Shown: piece by piece, positions 1-11,759 of the stretch | Position numbering within the stretch: the first letter of the stretch is position 1 | Layout: each line of letters starts with the position of its first letter | From: Candidatus Absconditabacterales bacterium | GTDB taxonomy: Bacteria > Patescibacteriota > Gracilibacteria > Absconditabacterales > Absconditicoccaceae | Assembly: GCA_937923605.1 (NCBI GenBank) | Contig: CALDTY010000010.1 | Location: 1 to 64,000, forward strand | Direction: 5' to 3' | Length of the DNA stretch: 64,000 nucleotides | Position numbers and translations under genes: made by a program | Notes under the pieces: generated by a model | What the model was told of the DNA's origin: nothing | The model's input: only the letters and a program-made list of their open reading frames with translations | Database searches by the model: none

Positions 1-695
1 ATATATGAGAGCTGTGTTATAGAGAAGTCAGTTAGTCAGATTAGTTTCTGTAATTCATTCAAGGTAAACAGATGATAAAATCTGTGATACATGATATTAT
101 TCTGATGATATTTAGGATCTTTTCGTGGTATTGATAAATCGTTCCAAGCTTTGTTTCATACAGTAGCTATCGAGAGTGGGATTGCTTTTGCAAGTGAAGT
201 CCAATATTTCTTAAGAAACCAATCAGAAAATGACCAATTTACAAGGATGATAATACCTCAATAGGTTAAAGTTCTGTAAAGGTTATGTAATACTAGTAAT
301 CTATCTTCTAAGCTAGTAAGGTGATGAAATGATGCAAGACAAAGCACGCAATCCACTGATTGTTGCTTTTGTTGTTGGAGATAACTTATCATATCCTGAC
401 ATACAAACATAGCATCAGGATACTGCTCTTGAGCTGTCTCTATCATTCAACTTGATATATCTACTCATGTATATGTATATTTGCATCAAATATCTTCAAG
501 TCGTTTAGAGACTCTTCATGCACCACATCCTAGGTCTAGAAATTCTAAAGAATTTCATGTTTGTTGTGAACATTGCTCTAACAACAGGGGCTTGATGTAC
601 TCTAATTCTGGTCGTTTATGTATTCATCTTGTATGATGAAAGTGTAATGCTTGAGCATCATAACAAGTTGTTAATTCTTCTTGGAGTCTAGTCAT
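1..695 (-). CDS. TRM9/ALKBH8-like SAM-dependent methyltransferase (3' end cut by window)
   Basis: Class I methyltransferase read on the minus strand with UGA as Gly; 231 residues are visible and the C-terminus lies outside the window. Seen: motif I LDLGCGAGR at about residues 53-61, the acidic end of strand 2 in TGVDISSGM (about 76-84), and CLASFHHL at the motif IV/post-I region. The N-terminal HFHHTRGIHKRPEL and the C-terminal RFYHLFTLNELQKL resemble the TRM9/ALKBH8 family, which methylates wobble uridine modifications in tRNA. The family-level substrate is inference; it could be another small-molecule or tRNA methyltransferase. I chose the ATG at 695 because the homologous region begins there. 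It lies inside the last codons of the upstream exonuclease gene region (that gene stops at 704), so the two are probably co-transcribed. Confidence 0.8.
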
Positions 696-703
696 GAAGT
701 AAG

Positions 704-1711
704 TTATCTGAAAAAACCACTTTGAGACGTTTCTGTGTCTTCTGTGCTTTGTAATTGTTTGGATCATCATCGTTCAATCATTTGTTCAAGAGTGAATTCT
801 TTAGATTCTCATTCAATATGAATCTTTTTATGTTCCAGTAAGTATAAGAAAACTCCTAAGGTGATACGAACATCATTTTTACAATAGTTTTTAACTTTTC
901 TTAATAATTTCTCGTCTCATGTCTCTTTCCAATCCTGCAAAAGCTTAGATCATTCTGCTCAAGATTCCAATGTTTTTCACATGCTGACTAATGATTCAGC
1001 AACTTTAGTAAGTTTTAGTCTTCTTTTTAGGAGTTTATGTAACAGTAAAAAAGGATCAATAGATTTCATATTTAGTATATCTAACTCTGTTTGACCGTAT
1101 CAAATGTTTTGTATGATAACTGGATTATCAAATCAAATGTGATTATAGCCAATAATCCATCATGGATATTCTAACAGATAATCAACATAACGGTGCATAC
1201 TGACTCTATCTATATAATTATATTGTAATCATTTAGAAACATCTTGTGTAGAGACTGAGTATGCCATTTCAAAATGCTGAGAGGACAACGATTCTCAAGT
1301 ATATGTGGTTTCAATATCGTACGTAACAAATGGTTTATCCATGATGAATTGTAAGTCTCAGTTCATGCATTTCTGAAACAATCATTCTATAATAGTCTTA
1401 TTTTCATTTGCTGCCTTATTAACCAAGCGCATGTTCTTAAGTATATTATGTACTTGATTTATTCAATCAGCATCAGTAATTATTTCAATCTTGTCTACTT
1501 CGTCTACTAAACGAAATTCAGTATCATTTTGTTGAATTCTAAACAGGGGACGTCAACTATTGAAAAAGTAGTGTGATTGTGATTCATCTAACATCTTGTC
1601 CATAAATTCCTGAAAATGTGTATATCATTGTTTACTAAAAATATCATGAACGTTTTTGAAAAATCATGTATTTGTCTCCTGTAACTGATTAATAGTCATG
1701 CGTTTATACAT
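704..1711 (-). CDS. DEDD-type 3'-5' exonuclease-like protein
   Basis: About 335 residues when UGA is Gly. The C-terminal two-thirds shows the three motifs of the RNase H-like DEDD exonuclease fold: YDIETT (Exo I, about residue 131), GYNHIGFDNP (Exo II, about 189) and YCKNDVRIT (Exo III, about 276; YxxxD form). The roughly 130-residue N-terminal part is not recognised. Related stand-alone domains are annotated as predicted exonucleases or as domains next to helicases; no helicase part is present here. The ATG at 1711 is the first plausible start; a TTG at 1849 is also open but encodes unlikely hydrophobic sequence just after a TAG. The stop at 704 leaves only 8 bp before the methyltransferase ATG. 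The substrate is unknown. Confidence 0.7.
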
Positions 1712-1825
1712 ATTTGATAGATGGATAAATATGAAAAGAATATGTTTTGAAACTTGGATTTGATAATATGTTGTGTAGTATAAGGAACAAGAGCAAAGAA
1801 TCCAGAATTTAAATTTAATTCGTAC

Positions 1826-3595
1826 ATGAACAAGAGAACATTTTGACAACTATTAAAGAGGTTTTTCGAACCAGTATTCTCATATCCACTTATCTATGGG
1901 GGATCTATTTTTGTTTCTGCTACATTCTTTTTCTTCGATATCTATACTGTACTTACCCTACAAAGCTTAGCGACAAGTTTCCAAGATTGAAATGTAGGAC
2001 ACATTCCTAAAAGATTATCAATATATGCAATTGTAGTAGTGATTATGTATATTCGAAAACGAATTATAAGAAATCAGTGACGAGTGTTAAATAAGCGATT
2101 TTCTGCAAAGTATTTATTTGATTTATATTTTCAAAAATATATCAAACTCAATAATACTGATGTTGAGAAAGTATGAGTTTGAAGATTGATGTCCATTATA
2201 AAGGACTGAGTATTCTACCAATTAGACTCTATAAATTTATTGAGTTACTCAATTACGGACTTACTTATAAAAACATCATTTACAGTGTATTTATTGTCTA
2301 GCATGTGAACTGTATATGTACTGTGATTTTTAGCATTTATAGTCATAAGTTTCTGGCTAGTAACCTATATAGACTGATTTGCTAATACTTGAAGGAGAGC
2401 TCGCAAAAGTTTAGAAGAAAAGTTTTCAAGATTGTTTGTTCGTGTATTGCAAAGTAAGATGGAGATTGTTAGTTCTAATTCCATTGATATAGAACGTAAA
2501 AAGAACAATGATCTCCGAGATGAAATGCTCATATATAACAAAGACATAAATAAGTACATTCGATGAATGTTCAATATTCCACTACTGCTGGTCACCTGAT
2601 TGGTACTTGTTATAATGTACTATTCATATTATTCTTACCAAACCTGAACCTTTGATTTTGGTGAGTTCACTGGATTAGTAGCAATGACTTGATATCTGAA
2701 TCAACTCATGCTTAATTTATCGAAAAAGTTTCAAGATCTCACGAAAAATTACACGCATATAGAAAGATTGTGGAATTTCTTTGACACAACGCCTGAATTT
2801 TGATCATTACATGAGTGAGAAAAATTTATATATAAAACATGAGATATCGCTCTTGAGAATATATCTTTTTCTTATTCAGATGACGAAGAGAAAGTCTTTA
2901 ATTCGTTTTCATTGACAATATCGTGATGAAATAAGACTGCTTTTGTTTGAGTGTCAGGTTCTGGAAAATCAACATTAGCGAAACTTGTTGCCTGATATTT
3001 ATTGCCCGACTCATGATCCATCAATATTGATGGGCAAAATCTTGAGAAAATTGCTCTACAATCTTACTATGAACATATTTGATATCTAACCCAAGAACCA
3101 AGTATCTTTGATGGCACAGTATGGGAAAATCTTACCTATGCAGTTAGTAATGATGTATCAGAAGATTCAGATTCACAAGAAGTTTTATTGCAAAAAGTGA
3201 AAAAGGCTATTGAGAATGCGAAATGTGATTTTGTTTTTGATTTTAAGGATTGATTACAAACTGAAATTTGAGAAAGAGGTATAAGGCTGAGTGGATGACA
3301 ACGTCAACGTTTAGCAATAGCAAAAATTTTCCTCAAAGACCCAGAGATTATTATTTTAGATGAACCTACATCTGCTTTAGATAGCTTCTCTGAAGAATGA
3401 ATTACACAAGCAATGAACAATTTATTTACTTGAAGAACGGTAATCATAATTGCACACAGGCTCCAAACTGTAAAAAAAGCTGATGATATAATCTTATTTG
3501 AAGGGGGGAAGGTGATAGAAAGATGAACACATCATCAACTGTTAAAAAAATGAGGACAATATGCGAAAATGTTAGAATTACAATCTTGATTTTAG
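1826..3595 (+). CDS. ABC exporter subunit 1 (TM domain fused to ATPase)
   Basis: 589 residues, the usual length for an ABC half-transporter of the exporter (MsbA/LmrA) class. The N-terminal half has several hydrophobic membrane segments. The C-terminal half is an ATPase: Walker A VSGSGKST near residue 376, Q-loop [10 protein letters not shown], signature LSGGQRQR near 488 (second Gly encoded by UGA), Walker [13 protein letters not shown] near 507 and H-loop IIAHRL near 543. It is followed 154 bp later by a second half-transporter, so the pair probably forms a heterodimer in the inner membrane. The substrate cannot be read from sequence. The nearby spermidine-synthase-like gene hints at export of a peptide or small molecule, but this is weak inference. 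Transcribed divergently from the exonuclease gene. Confidence 0.9.
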
Positions 3596-3689
3596 TTTGA
3601 GAAATACACGCGCTAGAAAAAATAAGTATTGAGTCGATCAGATGTCTTTGCCATCTATTGATTGATGCTATATTACAGATCAAGACTAA

Positions 3690-3718
3690 TTGACAAGAGA
3701 TTTTTTTATAAGTATACT
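3690..3718 (+). promoter_or_regulatory. Sigma-70-type promoter before ABC subunit 2
   Basis: TTGACA at 3690-3695 and TATACT at 3713-3718 with a 17-bp spacer, a near-consensus vegetative promoter. Transcription would start about 25 bases before the ATG at 3750. It gives the second exporter gene its own promoter in the 154-bp gap after the first. Confidence 0.65.
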
Positions 3719-3749
3719 TAATAAGTAGTATTTTTTTGTATATAACGTG

Positions 3750-5501
3750 ATGAAACGAGCAAATAATCCTTATGTTTTTCTTTTTCGCAAAATGCGAACT
3801 TACGCACCTTCAAAGAAGATGCTTATTTTTATGTTAACCTTTAATATTATTTCAAAACTAATTTGGCTAATTGAGCCACGAATATTTTGAAAGATTGTTA
3901 ATGTCTTACAAGTGCAGGGAGTGTCATGACGACCTACTATCCGTTGGTATATCATCTGATTAGTGTGAGTCACTTTATTTTGATGGATGTTTCATTGAAT
4001 TTCTCGTGTATGGGAAGAAAGAATAAAATTCGATGTTTGAGAGGCTTATTCTTTAGATATGTTTCACAAAGTAACATCATTGCCTATGCAACGACAAAAT
4101 GATAATCATTCATGAGAGACGATTGATAAAATTAACAAATGAGTCTATGCGATTAAGACTTTTACTTGAGATAATCATATGTATTGGAACACAGTTGTGT
4201 TTTCCATCTGATCAATTATAGCATTATTTTCTCTTCGATGGAAGGCTTGAATGATAATGTTGATATTTTGAGTAATTATTTTTATGATTGTTTATAGATT
4301 TGATTTAATTTTGGTTCCATTGATAAAACTGGAAAACAAAAAGGAACATCGCGTGATGAGCACACTTTTTGATTTTCTTTCTAATATTAAAACGTTGATT
4401 ACTTTGAGATTTGAAGGGAAAGCTAAAGAAGTTCTCCATGAGAAGATACAAAATATTTTACCAACCTATATAAAGTATAGTGTATTAAATGAGTGGAAGC
4501 GATTTTCCATGGATATGCTGGTGTCACTAACAATTTGAATTATATTGTGATGGTATATCTTTGAGCAATCGATTATGGGATGAACAATCTTGATATGAAC
4601 ATTTACTATGTTGTTCCAGTATAGTAAAAAGATGAATTCAGCACTGAGTAACTTTACCTGGCAGTATTCTTGAATTGTAACAAAAAAAGCAGACATGGAA
4701 GCGATACAGGATATTGAAGATGAGTATGCTTTATTGCCTAAAACCTATCATGTGAATGTATGAAACAAACGAGATAAAATACATATACAAGACCTACACT
4801 TTACGTACAAAAAATGAAGTAATATTTCAACCTTGAGTGACATAGGGTTAACGTTAGCTAAATGAAAGAATATAGCTTTGGTTGGAGAAAGTGGAAGTGG
4901 AAAGAGTACACTTATGAGCTTGCTCAGATGATTGTATGATGTTGATAACGTGGTATTGCGTATTTGAGAGAATCAATTTGATGATTTACATCCATTGGCC
5001 CATATTACGTCTCTTATTCCACAAGAGCCAGAAATCTTTGAAAACACTATTAAATATAACATCTGTATGTGATTGGATGTTTCAGATGAAGAAATATTAC
5101 GCTTAGCGAAGATTGCTCATTTTGATTCAGTTATTGATGAGTTACCAAGTTGATTAGATACCGACATTAAAGAAAGATGAGTGAATCTTTCGTGATGACA
5201 GAAACAAAGATTAGCTTTATGTCGCTGATTACTAGTTTCTAGATGAAGTGATGTAGTGTTGCTAGACGAACCAACTAGCAGTGTAGATAGTGTAAATGAG
5301 AGAAGTATTTATGAATCTATTCTGAAAGAATTTAATAATAAATGCATTGTTTCTTCAATTCATAAATTACACTTATTAGAATTGTTTGATTATGTTTATA
5401 TTTTAGATTGATGAAAAATTGTTCAGCAATGAAGTTTTACAGAATTACTAGAAAGCGAGTGACTCTTTACTACAATGTGGGAAAAATACCAGATTCAGTA
5501 A
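3750..5501 (+). CDS. ABC exporter subunit 2 (TM domain fused to ATPase)
   Basis: 583 residues with an N-terminal membrane domain and a C-terminal ATPase. Seen: Walker A VGESGSGKST near residue 377, Q-loop PQEPEIFEN, signature LSGGQKQR near 480 (both Gly are UGA), Walker B VLLDEPTSSVDS near 503. The expected switch histidine is in SSIHKLHLL. This degenerate H-loop surrounding differs from subunit 1, as often in heterodimeric exporters where one site is less active. Likely partner of the preceding half-transporter. The adjacent membrane-bound spermidine-synthase-like gene starts 33 bp downstream and probably belongs to the same transcript. Confidence 0.9.
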
Positions 5502-5534
5502 TTTGACCTTATTATTTTTAGATCTATATTTGTA

Positions 5535-6980
5535 ATGCCAATTCGATTGCTTTATGTAGTAGCCTTGCTTGAATGATTTTCAACATTAGCAGTTGAAATT
5601 ATAGCAATGAGAATGGCTATACCTGTAGTAGGTAGTAGTATTATATTAACATCAATATTCCTATGAGTAATTCTATTGGCTTTAAGTTTCGGATATTGGA
5701 GTTGATGAATCTTATCAAGTAAATTAGAACCTAATAGATTGCCATACGCCCTATGATCATCACTTTTGTTTGCATGAGTTTGGTATGTTATTATCTCATT
5801 CACGTTGCAACGTTGATTTCTAGAATTTATGATGAACTCTAGTGGTTCATATATCTTGACTTTGTTTTTGGTGTCTGCTGTTTTGTTTTTTCCTCCGGTA
5901 TTTATTGCCTCTCATACAATACCACTACTAACAGAGATGTTGAATGAACCATCAAAATGAAAAGCAGCATGAACAATGTTGTTTGCTAGTACTGTATGAT
6001 CATTTTTGGGTAGTGTATTGACGAGTATTTTATTTTTTGCTCGACGATGAGTATCATTGACTTGAGTTATTGTTTGAGTTATGTTGATCTTTTTAGCAGC
6101 GATAGTTTTTTCTAATCTAAATAGAATATATTCACTGATCTGTTTGGTAGTATGATTGCTAATATTCATTTTCTTTTGATGATTTGGTGCACAAAATGAA
6201 TCTGTCTTTTCTTATGATAATGCATATCAAAATATTAAAGTATATGATGCGTTGTATAAATCTGAAGATATTCGTGTTTTTTCACTTGATGGCTCATTGT
6301 CATCAGCAATTTATAAAGATGACAAAAAACCATGAACTCCATTTAAGTATGTAAATGAAGCGTTAAGAGTTACTGATATCCTACAACCCAAAAGAATTTT
6401 AGTAATCTGAGCTGCTTGATTTACTTACCCAGAAAAGATTGCAACTAGAAAATATGTAGACAAGGTAGACACTATTGATATAGATCCTGATGTTAAGAAT
6501 ATTTCTGAAAAGTATTTTTTTGAAAGAGAATTAAATAAAAAAATAGAATTTTATCCATATTCGGCTAGGTGAGTACTCACAAATATGATTAATGATTCTC
6601 GTAAGTATGACTTAGTTTTTTTAGACGCTTATACTGATAAATCTATTCCAGTTGAACTAGTTACTAAAGAATTTTTTGAGTCAATAAATCTAATATTGGA
6701 GGATTGATGAACACTGATTGCAAATTTGATTTTAGATAAGCAATTGGAGTCTAAGTTTTCTCATAGGACTCTCGCAACCATGTCATCTATTTTTGATCAG
6801 ATGTATTATACTAACATTACAGACAATGAGGGATATAATTTTGACAATTTTATTGTATCTTCAACATCAATAGATTCATTTTGATCTTGGAACGAGACGT
6901 GAAGTGAAAAAATTTATACAGACAACAAATCTTCAGCTTCTCTTGATAGTGTAAGAATGCTTTATTCAAAGCCAGAATAG
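5535..6980 (+). CDS. Membrane-anchored spermidine-synthase-like protein
   Basis: 481 residues. About the first 215 residues are strongly hydrophobic with six or seven predicted membrane segments. The rest resembles the spermidine synthase Rossmann fold: ILVIGAAGFTYPEK (motif I, near residue 285), an acidic DTIDIDPDV (near 312) and VFLDAYTD (near 361). Fusions of a membrane domain to a SpeE-like domain are a known family; most have no proven aminopropyltransferase activity, so I do not assign a reaction. The classic G-G-G-D-G loop is altered to GAAGF, which argues against ordinary polyamine synthesis. It directly follows the ABC exporter pair and probably acts with it at the inner membrane. 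Confidence 0.75.
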
Positions 6981-7047
6981 ATCTCATTAAATAATTGACT
7001 TAATATATATATTATATATACATAATTCTGTATATTTACTTATTTTT

Positions 7048-7647
7048 ATGTATAGAATGCAAAAGTACTTACATATTACTTCAAAGTGAAGTCTAGATAA
7101 AATTATAGATCAATGATATATTGATAATTCTGAACTTCCATTACTAAATAAGTATTACAACGGTGATGAAGAAGTGTATTGAAAAAGAGGCCAAACTATA
7201 TTGCCTATCAAGTGATACTTGTATAATATTTTAAAAATAAAAGAAAGCTGATATAGAGATACAGCTCCTTGGGAACATCCAAGACACACAAAGTCTATGC
7301 GAATTAAGAATGGAATCTTGCCAAAGAGATTTAAAGTATATGATATCGAAAATTTTAGAGCTTTATTGCTTGATGTTCATTCTGAAAAATGGTTGCTTGA
7401 GAATTATGTTATAGATAAGAGAAAATCAAAAAAATTGTATGCTGAAACAGCAAGCATGAAAAGAATAAATATTAGAAATCCAGAAGAAATAGATATTAAT
7501 GAAGCGTGTGGTGAGATATTAGATATGTCTAAGCCATATATTATAAGAACTCAAGATTCGTGATATAAGTATTTTGATTATCAGCAATCAGACTTTGATC
7601 CTGAGTTTCAAACTAGGTTGTTACCTAAGTTAATGATATGAACATAG
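7048..7647 (+). CDS. Hypothetical protein
   Basis: 199 residues, not recognised. It is basic and rich in Lys, Tyr and Arg, without signal peptide or membrane segment, so probably cytoplasmic. UGA is used for several Gly codons, as in neighbouring genes, which supports it as a resident gene. The ATG at 7048 is the first in frame; a second ATG lies three codons later. A possible promoter (TTGACT with an AT-rich spacer) lies in the 67-bp gap after the spermidine-synthase-like gene. Confidence 0.7.
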
Positions 7648-7664
7648 TGATTAAAAAATAGATT

Positions 7665-7693
7665 TTGATATATTTAACAGTAGATTATATAAT
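7665..7693 (+). promoter_or_regulatory. Sigma-70-type promoter before DUF1801 gene
   Basis: TTGATA at 7665-7670 and TATAAT at 7688-7693, 17-bp spacer. The start codon is at 7719, so the leader would be only about 19 bases. Confidence 0.6.
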
Positions 7694-7718
7694 ATGATCT
7701 TTATTTATATAATACGTC

Positions 7719-8174
7719 ATGTCTAAACAAACATTCACCTCAATTGAAGACTATATTTCATCTCTAATTCCACAAAGACAAGAAGCAATACAAAACATGA
7801 GAAATATTATTAATAAAAATATACCAACATGATTTCAGGAATGCATAAATTATGGTATGATTGGATGGGTAGTGCCTCATTCAAAATACCCTGATTGATA
7901 TCACTGTAATCCATCTCTTCCATTGCCATTTATGAATCTAGCAAGTCAAAAAAATCATATATGATTATACACTATGTGATTATATTCTGATAAAACACTA
8001 ATGGAGTGGTTTGTAAACTCATACCAAGAACAAGTTTCCACTAAGCTTGATATGGGTAAGAGTTGTATAAGATTCAAAAAATTAGAGACTATTCCTTATA
8101 AACTTATATGAGAACTTGCTTCAAAAATGACAGTCAACCAATGGATTGAGATATACGAAAAGAGTAGAGAATAA
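7719..8174 (+). CDS. DUF1801 (YdhG-like) domain protein
   Basis: 151 residues, the typical size of the DUF1801 family. Seen: an N-terminal helical start (SIEDYISSLIPQRQEAI), the central INYGMIGWVVP and the segment MNLASQKNHIGLYTM, and a C-terminal SCIRFKKLETIPYKLIGEL that matches the family's 'K.ciRF.k.e.ip..li' pattern. The biochemical function of the family is unknown; some members are described as iron-chaperone-like. Five of its eight Gly codons are UGA. It converges with the next gene, the two stops being 1 bp apart (8174 and 8176). Confidence 0.75.
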
Positions 8175-8175
8175 A

Positions 8176-8844
8176 TTATTGCTGAATCATTTCTTCAATT
8201 TCTAGGCCAGAGACTTTTGAAAGATTCATAAGAAAAATAACCATTGCAACAGTAAGAATTAGGGTCGCTGGCAGAGCAATCGCAGGGAAGCTTATTCCCG
8301 TTAATCTTCAGATTTCTTCATTGAATGCTTGCGTTCAGGCTGGACTTGTAACTATCCAACTTGCCAAGATATAATTCAAGACTGTTGATAAAGCAAATGA
8401 AGCAATCATCCATCGAGTTAATTTTCTCATTCATGTATGTCGATGATGCATTTTGTTTTCTAAGGCTGCAAATATTTTTTGCGTATCAAGTATTCCACTA
8501 AACATTTTTTCAACCAAGTTATGTCAGGTATATAAAGATCATAAGAGGACGAGTCAGATAATTCACGGCACCATAGCTTCTTTGATTGCTACTCGTTCAG
8601 TTGGTAGTTTCAATAGACCTATTCATCAAGTCATCAATACAGAGAATAATCCTAGTCAAGATATAAAGCTCCGACTTCATTCTTTTTTTCGTTCTCGAAT
8701 ACCATAAAGTAAAGGAAATGCTAAAGCAACTATTAGTCACCAAGTTGTTCATAAGTAAGTCTCCCCAGATAATTTTGTGAGAACAATCATTGGAATTATG
8801 ATATTCAGCATGAGCGAGAGTCGTTGGTTGTTCTTTTTTTTCAT
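8176..8844 (-). CDS. VC0807-type integral membrane protein
   Basis: 222 residues with five or six hydrophobic segments: one near residues 10-25, a pair at about 30-75, one near 95-115, and two near 150-170 and 190-212. The order of segments, the motif LLYGIRERKK between membrane spans and the C-terminal FPAIALPATLILTVAM resemble the VC0807/intracellular septation A-like family of membrane proteins of unknown role. The assignment rests on pattern memory, not on a search. Start at the ATG before the basic MKKKNNQR stretch, which fits the inside-positive rule. Confidence 0.6.
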
Positions 8845-8865
8845 AAACAATGTGATTAACTAAAT

Positions 8866-8894
8866 TTGTCTTAATTAACTAAGCTATGTATACT
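8866..8894 (+). promoter_or_regulatory. Promoter giving a probably leaderless transcript
   Basis: TTGTCT at 8866-8871 and TATACT at 8889-8894 with a 17-bp spacer. The ATG of the next gene is at 8900, only 5 bp past the -10 box, so the mRNA would begin at or near its start codon. This is inference from spacing. Confidence 0.5.
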
Positions 8895-8899
8895 TAAGT

Positions 8900-9931
8900 A
8901 TGGATAAGATGCATAGTCATTTTGATGATATCGATAATTATAGTACGAATGAATTAGGTAATTTGTATCAAGAATATAAAGATGGAATTTCTAATAGAGA
9001 AAAAAATACTACTGAACCAAAGATTGATTTTTCTTTTTTGAAATCTAAAGAGTATCAAGATAAATTTAAAAACATATGGAACTCGTTAGAAAATATTGCT
9101 TTTGATTCGCCTTTACCTAAAGCTCAGCATCCTGAAGGAGTAGACTTACTACCTTGATTTGATTATGATTGGAAAGGACATGAGTTAACAGATATTTTTA
9201 AAGAACAAGTATGATTAGTTTGATATGACAAGGTTAGAATTATTGTTATTGATGAGAGTAATCTGACGCGATCGTGACATAAATATTTTTCAAATTTTGA
9301 CAAAGAAGAATCAGTTATTTTACTGAATTATTCAAAAATAAGACAAAACAAAGAAGATTTGTTTTGAGACACTATAACAGATGAACTATTTTTTACTGCA
9401 ATTGTAGCTTCAGAATTAGTGCATACACCAGAATGATGATGAGCATCTGAGGCTGAATCTGAAGTTGCAACCTTACAAGTTCTGTGAACTAAATGGATGG
9501 AGGCGAGATTTTTTGATCTAATATCTGATGATATACGTGATAGGATGAACACACCAAAGAATAAGACAAAAGCTTATCTTGAAATGTTTGCTTTATTTAG
9601 GTCTGTAATGCCAGTGGAAATTGATGTACAACTTTTTTCCATCTATTTTGAATTTTTGCAAGTACATAGAAAAAACAATGAGTATTCATCACTGCCTTGA
9701 CTCTCACAAAAACAGAAAATTACTATGATACAAGAGTATATTGATCAGCAATGAATTCAATACTTGAAATTTAAAAGAAGAAATGGAGGAATATTTTTAA
9801 CTCTTCAGTGAGATGATCTATCAAAGTACATGAGAAAAGAAATCTGAGAATCGTATGATCTTCTTTTACAGAAGTATATGGATGATTATGTAGACACAGT
9901 CTATCCTTGATATAAAATTCCTAGTAAATAG
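8900..9931 (+). CDS. Hypothetical protein
   Basis: 343 residues, not recognised. Soluble, acidic, no signal peptide. The N-terminal 85 residues look helical and charged. A central block (about 160-200) reads DELFFTAIVASELVHTPEGG, then a Glu-rich helix (SEAESEVATLQVLG). The A-x-x-E-L-x-H pattern faintly recalls the helix of zinc peptidases but the HExxH motif is absent, so I do not call it a protease. The arrangement of UGA Gly codons is typical for the window. It is monocistronic by position, between the membrane protein and the exonuclease gene. Confidence 0.7.
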
Positions 9932-9976
9932 AGGTCAAACGACTATTATATACTTAATTTATAAATAGTTATTTCT

Positions 9977-10885
9977 ATGAAAAAAATATTTACCATCTTA
10001 GATGGCTCATGATTTGTTTTTCGTGCCTATTATGGAATGCCACCTTTAGAGGACGATCAAGGTCGTCCTGTCCAAGCGATTTTTGGTTTTTTTCGTATGT
10101 TGTTTAAGTTGTTGCAACAAAAGCCAGAATATTTTGCCATAGCACGAGATAGTCCAAAGCAAACAATCAGAAAAGAACAGTTTTCCGAATATAAAGCCAA
10201 TAGAACAAAATTACCTGATGAATTTAAGTATCAGATGTGAAGTATAAAAACATTAGTAGATCAATGTAATATACCCCATTTCGAGGCGCCGGGATATGAG
10301 GCTGATGATATTATTGGGACACTTGTGCGTCCAAATTCAATGTTAACAGGAATGAAATGAGATCTTACTTATAAAATAGTTTCTTCAGACAAGGATCTAA
10401 AGCAACTCCTTAATGAAAATACAATAGTGTATGATTGAATGAAGGATGAGGAAACTAACGTAGAAAGATTTATATTGGAACATGATTTTGAGCCATTGTT
10501 AATTGTAGACTATCTATCTTTAGTGGGAGATTCATCGGACAACATAAAAGGTGTTACGGGGATTGGAGCAAAAGGTGCAGCTAAATTAGTAATTGAGTAT
10601 TGAGGGTTAGATAATATTTATGCAAATATAGATAAGATTGCTTGAGCTACGCAAACAAAACTTATTGAGTGAAAAGAGAGTGCGTATCACTCAAAGCAGT
10701 TAATCCAACTAATGGAGGTTCCTGATTTGGTTTGATACGATCTTGAGTATGCAAACATGAATTTAGATTTTAATCATATACAAAAAGTATTAGTTGATGA
10801 GCGAAAATTTTCTAGATTAGAAAAATCGATTAAAGAGCTTAAGAAAGAGGTGGATTGAGGCACGCAGTTAGGATTATTTGGTTAA
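9977..10885 (+). CDS. Stand-alone 5'-3' exonuclease (DNA polymerase I N-terminal type)
   Basis: 302 residues, the size of the 5'-nuclease part of DNA polymerase I alone. Metal-binding acidic residues lie in the expected places: ILDGSG near residue 7, GYEADDIIG near 104, SSDKDLKQLL near 138, and SLVGDSSDNIKGV near 184 followed by a helix-hairpin-helix (GIGAKGAAKL). It would remove RNA primers or flaps during lagging-strand replication. No polymerase domain follows; the ORF stops 4 bp inside the convergent regulator gene. A separate gene elsewhere would have to supply polymerase activity. Confidence 0.9.
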
Positions 10886-11631
10886 GTTAAAAAGGACCGT
10901 AACATTTCAAAAATCTCTCTATGGGAATTTAGAATTATCTCATGATCTATTTCGATCGCTTGTAAATTTTTTCAGTAGACAAGAAAAAATAATTTCTCAT
11001 CAAGAATAATAAAATCAGTATATAATTGATGTCAGCTTGGAAGTATTCTCACATCAAATCATTGTTTTTCAAATTTCTTTTTCTCAGTTGTAGCTATGGG
11101 TTCATCAACTAGTAATATTTTTTTTTGAATTCTATTAAATTCATGCGCATTATGGACATCAGTAATGATCTGTTCACTCAAGAAGTCAGCAGATGCTTGC
11201 GCAGAAAATATCGTTCTTACTGTTTGAGTATTCTTGATTTGTCAGAAAATTAATGAGAGAGCATCTTTTCATTCATATACTTTAATCGATGGAATGATGT
11301 GTGATCATTTAATCATTTGTTGGAATTGAGGAATGTTGTTTTTTAATAACGCCTTTCTTTTTTCATATAAAATTATTTTATCTTCCATTAATACCATTAT
11401 TTCCTGAATACTGACGGCGTAAAATATAAGAGTATTATTTTTTTTATTTTTCGTGATATATGAAGAGAATTCTAATTTTTGAAGTGTATCATAGATAGTA
11501 GTTCTAGGGAATTGTGTTCTTCTTTGTAGTGCTGTAACTGTCATTCACCCATATTCAAGACAAAGTAAATATAGTACTCTTTCTTTTTTTGATAGTCATA
11601 ATTTCTCTAAAATTTGTTCTGGAGTATACAT
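10882..11631 (-). CDS. TrmB-family transcriptional regulator
   Basis: 249 residues. The N-terminal 80 residues form a winged helix-turn-helix: LGLSKKERVLYLLCLEYG, then MTVTALQRRTQFPRTTIYDT as recognition helix and TLIFYAVSIQEI as wing and linker. The remainder (IKVYEGKDALSLIFGQIKNT onwards, to about 245) matches the sensor half of TrmB-like proteins, which in archaea and some bacteria bind sugars. The ligand here is unknown. The C-terminal end overlaps the exonuclease gene by 4 bp on the other strand. The 128-bp divergent gap to the next gene is the likely site of its own operator. Confidence 0.75.
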
Positions 11632-11759
11632 GTTGTCGTTATTTGACGATAGTTAAAAATGTAGTTCTTACCTATGTTCTAATAGTATTATATGTATTTA
11701 TCCGACAAGTTGCAAATTTTTATTTATACATGTCAATGTTTATTTACTAATTTTGTACT

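Noticed and set aside
1712-1849. TTG-started N-terminal extension of the exonuclease gene
   Set aside because: It would add a Tyr/Ile/Ser-rich stretch of unlikely composition right after a TAG; the ATG at 1711 is more plausible.
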